Positions 35,716-42,187 of a stretch of 64,000 nucleotides of DNA are shown in pieces (position 1 is the stretch's first letter; every line of letters begins with the position of its first letter). The notes under the pieces are model-generated. The model searched no databases and was not told where the DNA came from. It saw only the letters and a program-made list of their open reading frames with translations. The DNA comes from Leptolyngbyaceae cyanobacterium (GTDB lineage: Bacteria; Cyanobacteriota; Cyanobacteriia; Cyanobacteriales; Aerosakkonemataceae). Location: assembly GCA_036703985.1 (NCBI GenBank), contig DATNQN010000011.1, positions 1-64,000 of the forward strand, read 5' to 3'. The translations under genes and the position numbers were made by a program.

Positions 35716-36960
35716 CTAGCCAATTTGCCGATCTAAACGGATGGCTTCTTCCAATGCTGCCTTTTCTTGGGCTCGACGTACATAGGGTTGTAATTGTTCT
35801 GGATCGCAACCAGTGAGAATACTTAAGCCTTCTAGATTCATTCCTCGCGTCAGCATTTCAACGCGCCAAGTTTGTTGGGCTTGTTCGATCGCAGGGGGAT
35901 ACCCTGAAGGTGTGATAATATCGGCAACAATTTCCTGCCAGCGCAGGCGGATCTCTACTTCAGACATTGGTTGTCCGTTGTCGTTAATAAATAATGCTGG
36001 TTGTTCGTCTTTTCTGGTTTTCAGCCATTGCGTGAGGGGATTTTTGGTATAGGTGCCGTAGCGATGTCCCATAATCCATTGATTGAGAGGCACTTGGCGT
36101 TTTGCGCCTTGGATGATTTGCAAAAGATGTTGTTGTTCGTCAAAAATAGAATGCGATCGCAAAAGATTCGCAACTTCCCCCGCACTCAAACCAGCACCAA
36201 ACAGCACGTAAACTAGAGCATAGTCTTGAGAACCGGACTTACGAGCCTTTTGCAGAATTCCTTGTACTAAAGATGTCGGTAAATCTATTACTTCTCCTCC
36301 CAACAGAGTGGCGCTACAATCTACCGTTGGCAAACTGCTAGTTTGTGCTGGTTTTGTACCCTCAACTCGTTCGTTGGAAAGAAATAAATCTACTAAATTA
36401 TTGATAAATGTGGCTCGATCGGGCCAGAGTTCGTGAAATTCAGTTGTAAATTCGATCGCCGCATATCCTAGTAGCAGGGTATTCAGCAAGCTAGCCAATT
36501 TTGGTAGCTCCAGCCGCAATTGTAAATGCTCTCGTGACAAGACTGTAGTTAAATATTGCACCGTGTAGCGATGAATTTGGGCCAGTCCTCTGCCGATCGC
36601 TTGGCGGTTTTCCGGTGGATAATGTCCCGCTTCTCCCACTAGCGATCGTACAAATTCGCGAATTTCTTCCAGCGCTTGCAAATAACCCTCTGCATAAGCT
36701 TGCAGCGCATCAGCCAAGCTGGGATTTTGATTCGCCTGTTGTCCCAGCACTGCTCCCAGTTGAGTAAAAACCTCTGCTTCCTCAATTACAGCCATCAGCA
36801 AGCCATGCTTGCTCCCAAAGTTACGGAATAAAGTTACTTCATTCACATCAGCTAATTCAGCAATCTGTCGAGTAGTCGTCTCAGTCACCCCCTGAGCAGC
36901 AAACAATTGCAGTGCTGCTTGTACCAGACGCTGCCGAGCGGATTTGCGTTGAGCAGTCAT
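35716..36960 (-). CDS. TetR regulator fused to recombinase-like domain
   Basis: A 414-residue regulator. Residues about 5-55 are a TetR-type HTH (RLVQAALQLFAAQGVTETTT, ADVNEVTLFRNFGSK), followed by a TetR ligand domain to about 215. Residues about 225-405 resemble the catalytic domain of tyrosine recombinases (ALVYVLFGAGLSAGEVANLL; WRVEMLTRGMNLEGLSILTG; CDPEQLQPYVRRAQ). The first catalytic Arg (GLR in XerC) is Ser, and HxLR is missing, so it should be inactive as a recombinase. ATG 36960 is preferred to the longer frame from 37089. Divergent from the desaturase gene, with a perfect palindrome just upstream. Confidence 0.8.
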   Translation of the reverse strand: MTAQRKSARQRLVQAALQLFAAQGVTETTTRQIAELADVNEVTLFRNFGSKHGLLMAVIEEAEVFTQLGAVLGQQANQNPSLADALQAYAEGYLQALEEIREFVRSLVGEAGHYPPENRQAIGRGLAQIHRYTVQYLTTVLSREHLQLRLELPKLASLLNTLLLGYAAIEFTTEFHELWPDRATFINNLVDLFLSNERVEGTKPAQTSSLPTVDCSATLLGGEVIDLPTSLVQGILQKARKSGSQDYALVYVLFGAGLSAGEVANLLRSHSIFDEQQHLLQIIQGAKRQVPLNQWIMGHRYGTYTKNPLTQWLKTRKDEQPALFINDNGQPMSEVEIRLRWQEIVADIITPSGYPPAIEQAQQTWRVEMLTRGMNLEGLSILTGCDPEQLQPYVRRAQEKAALEEAIRLDRQIG

Positions 36961-36970
36961 AAAATTTATT

Positions 36971-36987
36971 TGCAAGTGATACTTGCA
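36971..36987. promoter_or_regulatory. Candidate TetR-fusion operator
   Basis: Perfect palindrome TGCAAGTGATACTTGCA (7-3-7), 11 bases before the regulator start. A half site ACTTGCA recurs at 37026-37032 in the same divergent promoter region. TetR-family regulators usually bind such palindromes near their own gene, so autoregulation and control of the desaturase are inferred. Confidence 0.55.
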
Positions 36988-37162
36988 GGTTATGGGAAAA
37001 GTTGTTAGGCTAAAAAGTAAGCAACACTTGCATCGTTCATTCCACTGTAACGCTCTTCCTAAAGTCGAGCAAGCACTCTCAAACGGCAAATTTGCCGGGA
37101 GAAAGGCGAACTAGTCCTGGATCGGGTCAACAAGATGCAAGCCTCAGAAAATAGGAAATGTT

Positions 37163-38002
37163 ATGACTTCAAATTCCAGCGCAACGTTACAAAAACCCTC
37201 AGAATCACTAAAACTGAGTTGGACGAATGTTGCCTTTTTCGGGACTTTTCACGCTCTAGCGCTGCTAGCTCCCTGGTTCTTTTCTTGGTCTGCCTTGGGG
37301 GTGATGATTCTTCTCCACTGGCTGTTTGGCAGCATCGGGATTTGTCTGGGATACCATCGCTTGCTCACTCACCGCAGTTTGCAAGTGCCTAAGTGGTTAG
37401 AGTATATCCTGACCACGATCGGAGCTTTAGCACTTCAGGGTGGGCCGATCTTTTGGGTGTCCGGACATCGCCAGCACCACTTGCATACGGAAGATAGAGA
37501 TAAAGACCCCTATGCAGCTAGCCGGGGCTTTTGGTGGAGTCATATGCTGTGGATTTTCTATCCTCGCGCTGAGTTTTTTGATCGCAATACTTATCATAAA
37601 TACGCCCCCGATCTATCTCGCGACCCTTATTACAAATGGCTCGATCGCTATTTCTTGATGCTGCAAATACCAGTTGGTTTGCTGCTCTATGCCTTGGGTG
37701 GATGGTCTTTTGTGATCTATGGAGTAGTATTGCGAGCCGTCACATTATGGCACACCACTTGGTTGATTAACTCCGCAACACACATGATGGGCGATCGTCG
37801 TTTTGAAGTGGCAGACGGTTCCCGCAACCTTTGGTGGGCTGCACTCCTCACCTACGGCGAAGGTTGGCACAACAACCACCACGCTTATCCTAATGTGGCA
37901 AAAGCAGGTTGGAAATGGTGGGAATTAGATATGACTTGGTGGGCGATTAGAGCATTGGAAACGGCTGGATTAGCAAAGCGCGTCATTCGTCCTACTGTAT
38001 AG
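37163..38002 (+). CDS. desC: Delta9-type fatty acid desaturase
   Basis: A 279-residue integral membrane di-iron desaturase. The three His boxes are HRLLTH (65-70), HRQHH (102-106) and HNNHH (about 236-240), with membrane helices before box 1 and between boxes 2 and 3. Length and motifs match cyanobacterial DesC acyl-lipid Delta9 desaturases, which put the first double bond into membrane lipids. AGGAA lies seven bases upstream of the ATG. It is divergent from a TetR-fusion gene that may control it. The exact paralogue (desC1/desC2) is not assigned. Confidence 0.88.
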   Translation: MTSNSSATLQKPSESLKLSWTNVAFFGTFHALALLAPWFFSWSALGVMILLHWLFGSIGICLGYHRLLTHRSLQVPKWLEYILTTIGALALQGGPIFWVSGHRQHHLHTEDRDKDPYAASRGFWWSHMLWIFYPRAEFFDRNTYHKYAPDLSRDPYYKWLDRYFLMLQIPVGLLLYALGGWSFVIYGVVLRAVTLWHTTWLINSATHMMGDRRFEVADGSRNLWWAALLTYGEGWHNNHHAYPNVAKAGWKWWELDMTWWAIRALETAGLAKRVIRPTV

Positions 38003-38004
38003 CT

Positions 38005-38258
38005 TTCTTATCTGCGTACATCTGCGTGTATCTATCTTAATCTGCGGTAAAAAATTAACCTTTGATTCCCACTAGAGATGATATCAAAGGATTTTTTTTA
38101 CCACAGATGTCCACAGATAAACACAGATGAACACAGATGTAAGCGATAGCCTTCTGCTTGGGTACACAGATTATAGATGTAGATTTATTTAAAAAAAATT
38201 GCAATTGGTCATTTGTTATTTTGGCAATGACAAATGACCAATGACTAATGACTAATTA
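38005..38258. repeat. ATCTGCG, ACAGATG and AATGACC repeats
   Basis: Spacer without a gene. It holds ATCTGCGT units (38008-38050), inverted CACAGATG units (38099-38140) and the CAATGACAAATGACCAATGA short tandem repeat (about 38225-38258), ending at the 3' end of hpnH. Confidence 0.65.
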
Positions 38259-38259
38259 A

Positions 38260-39282
38260 CTAACTAACCATACCAAATACGCTACCGATCGCACGCACTA
38301 CATTATTTGGTTGCATTGCATCGGTTGCTGCTGTTGGTTCGTAACCGCAATGTACCATGCAATCTGCACATTTTGGATTACCGCTTTTGTGACCGTATGC
38401 ACTCCAATCTGTATTGTCTAGCAATTCTTTGAAAGTGGTATAATAACCCTCATTCAAAAGATAGCAGGGTTTTTGCCAACCGAGAACGCTATAACTAGGA
38501 CTTCCCCAAGGGGTACATTCGTAATCTTTTTCCCCAGTCAGAAAATCTAAAAATAGCGGGTTGTGATTGAAATTCCAGTTTGTTTTACCTGCTTTATAAG
38601 GCGCTAAAATTTCCCGGAATAAGGCTTTAGTTTGTTCTCGCTTCAAGAAATGCTCCTGATCCGGTGCCCATTCATAACTATAACCGGGGGAAATCATCAT
38701 GCCATCAATATTCAGAGTGGCGAGAAAATCAAAGAATTCTTGCATTTCTTTGGGATTTGTTCCCTCAAACACGGTACTGTTGGTGGTAACGCGAAATCCC
38801 TTGGCTTTAGCGGCGCGAATGGCTTTCACGGCTGTATCGAAAACGCCTTTGCGATCGACACATTTATCGTGAAGTTCGCGCAACCCATCTAAGTGTACGC
38901 TGAAAGTTAGATAAGGCGAAGGCTCGAATTTATCTAAACTCTTTTCCAGCAAAATGCCATTGGTGCAAAGATAAACAAACTTTTTCCGTTCTACCAAACC
39001 TTTGACAATTTCATCAATTTGGGGATGCAGCAACGGTTCTCCCCCAGGAATGGAAACAATTGGTGCACCGCACTCTTCCACAGCAGCGAAACACTGTTCT
39101 GGGGAGAGGTTTTGCTTGAGAATTTCTGTTGGGTGCTGAATTTTACCGCAACCAGTACAAGCCAAGTTGCAACGGAACAGGGGTTCTAACATCAACACTA
39201 AGGGATATCTTTTGCGCCCCGACAGACGTTGGGCGACGATATATTTCCCGACTTCTAAGGCTTGTAGTAGATTAATAGCCAT
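38260..39282 (-). CDS. hpnH: Adenosyl-hopene transferase HpnH
   Basis: A 340-residue radical SAM enzyme that joins a 5'-deoxyadenosyl group to diploptene, giving adenosylhopane, the first step of the extended side chain. The cluster motif CNLACTGC uses Cys38, Cys42 and Cys45, followed by [11 protein letters not shown]. The C-terminal region with [14 protein letters not shown] is typical of HpnH. Length matches the family. GAGGAG lies about ten bases upstream of the ATG. Single gene on the minus strand; hpnG, which would act next, lies 6 kb away on the other strand. Confidence 0.92.
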   Translation of the reverse strand: MAINLLQALEVGKYIVAQRLSGRKRYPLVLMLEPLFRCNLACTGCGKIQHPTEILKQNLSPEQCFAAVEECGAPIVSIPGGEPLLHPQIDEIVKGLVERKKFVYLCTNGILLEKSLDKFEPSPYLTFSVHLDGLRELHDKCVDRKGVFDTAVKAIRAAKAKGFRVTTNSTVFEGTNPKEMQEFFDFLATLNIDGMMISPGYSYEWAPDQEHFLKREQTKALFREILAPYKAGKTNWNFNHNPLFLDFLTGEKDYECTPWGSPSYSVLGWQKPCYLLNEGYYTTFKELLDNTDWSAYGHKSGNPKCADCMVHCGYEPTAATDAMQPNNVVRAIGSVFGMVS

Positions 39283-39406
39283 GTATCTCCGCTCCTCTCA
39301 CCAAATAAATACCTAATTTAGGCGTTTTGCGTAGTTTAGCTTAACTGGCACGATAATTGGGTAACAATGGACAGTTAGTGGTGATGGATTAAATTCAGTA
39401 ATTCAA

Positions 39407-39437
39407 GAAACCCGGTTTTTTAGAAAAACCGGGTTTC
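39407..39437. repeat. AAACCCGG palindromic repeat, copy 5
   Basis: GAAACCCGGTTTTT/AAAAACCGGGTTTC stem. It lies between the divergent hpnH and Uma2 genes, where it cannot serve as a terminator for either, so this copy is probably just an inserted repeat. Confidence 0.7.
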
Positions 39438-39554
39438 TGGCTCTCTAAAAACCGATCGCAATTAATTTGGTAAACTACTTGGATATTATTTAGATTAGTT
39501 TGTTTGGCAAAATAAAATAGTTAAAATGCTAATAAAGTCACCATATAAAACCTC

Positions 39555-40322
39555 ATGATTTTCACTACTGATCCCTCAGCATTAACCACTTTACCAGATC
39601 ATACTCAGTTACCAGAATCAGACGGCACTTTTGTGAAAAATTTTCAAGAACATCCCCAAAGCATTCTGTTAACAGATTCCATTACACCAGTATTCCAGCA
39701 AAGGCATCCCGACGGCAACTATTGCATCGGTCAAGATTGCGGAATATATTGGCGGATAACGGAACCGCCAGAACGAGGCGCGGAATCACCAGATTGGTTT
39801 TATGTTCCAAACGTACCAGCAACTATTAACGGAGTAGTGCGGCGTTCTTATGTATTGTGGCAAGAACTGATACCGCCGTTAATTGTATTAGAATTCGTGT
39901 CGGGAGATGGATCAGAAGAACGAGACAGAACTCCTTTGTCAAGAGGTGGTGAAGAAGATGTGAAGCCGGGTAAATTTTGGATTTATGAAAATGTAATTCG
40001 TCCGGCATTTTACGGGATTTATGAAGTGAAACGGGCGAGGGTTGAAGTGTATCATTTAATGGAGGGCGAATATCAGTTAGTAGCAGCAAACGAACGGGGT
40101 CATTATCCGATTAATCCGCTAGGAGTGGAGTTGGGAATTTGGCAAGGACGCTATCAAAATTTAGAATTGCCTTGGTTGCGTTGGTGGGATAGTGAAGGTA
40201 ATTTACTGCTGACTGGGGAAGAAAGAGCGGAATTAGAACGGCAAAGAGCGGAACGAGCAGAAGAAAAGTTAGAACAATTGCGATCACAATTACGTGCTGC
40301 GGGAATCGAACCGGAAGCATGA
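39555..40322 (+). CDS. Uma2 family (DUF820) endonuclease-like protein
   Basis: A 255-residue Uma2/DUF820 protein with PD-(D/E)XK-like fold. Seen: CIGQDCGIYWRITEPPERGA, PDWFYVPNVP, PLIVLEFVSGDGSEERD and KFWIYENVIRPAFYGIYEV. A charged coiled coil ends with LRAAGIEPEA, almost the same as the end of the Uma2 gene at 23758-24453, although the cores differ. Single gene inside the hopanoid island, so probably inserted there. Convergent with the TraX gene, whose stop is 14 bases away. Confidence 0.85.
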   Translation: MIFTTDPSALTTLPDHTQLPESDGTFVKNFQEHPQSILLTDSITPVFQQRHPDGNYCIGQDCGIYWRITEPPERGAESPDWFYVPNVPATINGVVRRSYVLWQELIPPLIVLEFVSGDGSEERDRTPLSRGGEEDVKPGKFWIYENVIRPAFYGIYEVKRARVEVYHLMEGEYQLVAANERGHYPINPLGVELGIWQGRYQNLELPWLRWWDSEGNLLLTGEERAELERQRAERAEEKLEQLRSQLRAAGIEPEA

Positions 40323-40336
40323 TATTTCAATTGTAT

Positions 40337-40966
40337 CTAACTATTTGTAATCATCACGTTTACCAAATACAATATTGCAAAATGAACCGGATAAAATAGA
40401 TAAAACCATTTGGCTTTTTTACCCGGTTCACCGTTATAGTTGATGAGTATTAAAGGAGTGAATATAGCAAACAATTGATAATCAGGAAATTTCAGTAATA
40501 TTAATGGTGATAAACTAAGCAAAATCCATTGAATCACCCAATAAACATGATTAGGATTAAAATTCGATAATATAGATATCATCAATACACCATAAGCACC
40601 GTATTCAGAGTTGATTAATTCGGCTAGTAAAGCAAAAATAAAAGTAAACAAGAATTTTAACTTGGTTATTTTGTCTAATCTAATAGCAATTAAGCCTAAA
40701 GCTAACGTTGCTAATATGTTGGGGCGAGGAATATTAAATAGTAAATAGTATATTGGTTGAGTTGCTATTCCTAAGATAATTAATCTAAAAAGATAAAGGT
40801 TAAAATTTTTGGTGTACTTTTCCCCTTGTCCGATTAGCCATGCAAATAAAGGAAAGCTCAATCTGCCAATGATTCTAAAAGCGAGTATATCTGGAAAAAA
40901 TACGGCTCCTATATGGTCGATCGCCATTAGGGTAGCAGCTAATATTTTAATGTGAAATGAGGTCAT
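40337..40966 (-). CDS. TraX family membrane protein
   Basis: A 209-residue integral membrane protein with about six to seven helices. It opens with ILAATLMAIDHIGAVFF and RIIGRLSFPLFAWLIGQGE, the TraX hallmark. TraX of plasmid F acetylates pilin N-termini, but chromosomal TraX-like proteins are of unknown role and are likely acyltransferases. No conjugation genes are nearby, so a pilus function is not supported. It shares the minus strand with hpnA but is upstream of nothing on that strand for 1 kb. Confidence 0.82.
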   Translation of the reverse strand: MTSFHIKILAATLMAIDHIGAVFFPDILAFRIIGRLSFPLFAWLIGQGEKYTKNFNLYLFRLIILGIATQPIYYLLFNIPRPNILATLALGLIAIRLDKITKLKFLFTFIFALLAELINSEYGAYGVLMISILSNFNPNHVYWVIQWILLSLSPLILLKFPDYQLFAIFTPLILINYNGEPGKKAKWFYLFYPVHFAILYLVNVMITNS

Positions 40967-41044
40967 AGAAAAGGATGAAGGATGAAGGCTAAAGTATAAA
41001 GTATGAATGTTATTTGATACTCCATCCTTTTGGCATACTCTATT

Positions 41045-42028
41045 TTAAATATTAAAATTTTTCTTAACCCAATCTACGGCATCTTTTAAAGCGGTTTCTA
41101 TGGGAGTTTGAGGTAAACCTAATTCTTTGACGGCTTTTGAGGGATCGTAATACATTTTTTGGGTACTCATGCGAACGCCATCTAAGGGAACGGAAGGGGT
41201 TTTGCCTAAAGGGGCAAGAATTTTTTCGTCAATCCAAGCTACACTGAGGGGTAACCAAGCTGGTACGGTGTTTTTCGGTGCGGGAATTCCAGTAATTTTG
41301 GCAAGTTTATCTAATATTTCTTTGAGGGTAAGGTTTTGGTTTCCTAAGATGTAGCGTTCTCCGGTTTTCCCTTTTTCTAAAGCTAGCAAATGTCCTCGCG
41401 CCACATCTCGCACGTCAATAAAATTTAATCCGGTATCGAGATAAAAAGGCATTTGCTTTTTTAGGAAACGCAGGATAATATCGCCTGTGGGGGTAGGCTT
41501 GATATCCAAAGGGCCGATCGGACTGCTAGGATTAACGATGATGATATCTTGATTTGTTTTTGCTGCTTTGATTGCTTCTTGTTCCGCCCAGTATTTAGAT
41601 TTTTTGTAATCACCGATCAGTTTTTCTACCGGACTTTGATAAGTTTCATCGGCGATACCTGCTTCTTTCACTCCGATGGCGGCGACGGAACTGGTGTACA
41701 CGGTGCGATCGATCCCTGCTTGACGCGCTGCTGCTAAAATGTGGCGGGTTCCCAATACATTATGGCGGTAAAGTAAATCTTTGTCGGCTTGCCAAAGGGA
41801 ATAATGAGCAGCTACATGAAATAGTACATCACAACCAGTCATCAAGTGGGATAAATTGGGATCGTTGAGATCGCTTTTGACGAGTTCTACATCTATATTA
41901 TGTAAGTTATCTAAACGGCTATCTGCACGGACTAGTGCTTTTACTTGATATCCTTCTTCGACTAACAAGCGAACTAAGTTTGCACCGATAAAACCTGTTC
42001 CGCCTGTCACAAATGCTGTTTTGGTCAT
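41045..42028 (-). CDS. hpnA: Hopanoid-associated sugar epimerase HpnA
   Basis: A 327-residue extended short-chain dehydrogenase/reductase. The NAD(P) motif TGGTGFIG is at residues 8-15, the active-site pair YKKSK follows a TSSVAAIG Ser strand, and FIDVRDVARGHLLALEKG is typical of HpnA. It is proposed to make or modify the sugar-like head group of bacteriohopanepolyols; its exact reaction is not settled. Same strand as the RND permease gene upstream, separated by 159 bases of tandem repeats. Assigned to HpnA partly from the hopanoid neighbours; a dihydroflavonol-reductase-like enzyme is the alternative. Confidence 0.82.
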   Translation of the reverse strand: MTKTAFVTGGTGFIGANLVRLLVEEGYQVKALVRADSRLDNLHNIDVELVKSDLNDPNLSHLMTGCDVLFHVAAHYSLWQADKDLLYRHNVLGTRHILAAARQAGIDRTVYTSSVAAIGVKEAGIADETYQSPVEKLIGDYKKSKYWAEQEAIKAAKTNQDIIIVNPSSPIGPLDIKPTPTGDIILRFLKKQMPFYLDTGLNFIDVRDVARGHLLALEKGKTGERYILGNQNLTLKEILDKLAKITGIPAPKNTVPAWLPLSVAWIDEKILAPLGKTPSVPLDGVRMSTQKMYYDPSKAVKELGLPQTPIETALKDAVDWVKKNFNI

Positions 42029-42046
42029 TGTTGATTGCGATGAAAA

Positions 42047-42183
42047 ATTGGTTAGTAGTGAGGACTTTAGTCCTCATTTTGTCCGGGGATAAGGACTGAA
42101 GTCCTTACTACGAACTGGGGGAATAAGGACTGAAGTCCTTACTACGAACTGGGGAAGAAAGGACTGAAGTCCTTACTACGAAC
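42047..42183. repeat. 34-bp tandem repeat with palindromic core
   Basis: A unit starting AAGGACTGAAGTCCTTACTA repeats exactly every 34 bases at 42091, 42125 and 42159. Each unit holds the palindrome AAGGACTGAAGTCCTT, and a related inverted piece precedes the array (GAGGACTTTAGTCCTC). A single related copy lies at 2476-2532. It sits between hpnA and the RND gene. Confidence 0.8.
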
Positions 42184-42187
42184 CGAT

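Noticed and set aside
35716-36960. Recombinase-like domain as a sign of an integrated element
   Set aside because: The domain is fused to TetR and lacks catalytic residues; no attachment site or mobile genes accompany it.
40337-40966. TraX as a sign of a conjugative element
   Set aside because: No relaxase, coupling protein or other transfer gene nearby; chromosomal TraX-like genes are common.
42091-42183. Possible CRISPR array
   Set aside because: Units are 34 bases head to tail with no unique spacers, so it is an ordinary tandem repeat. Presence of cas6 at 57 kb does not change this.
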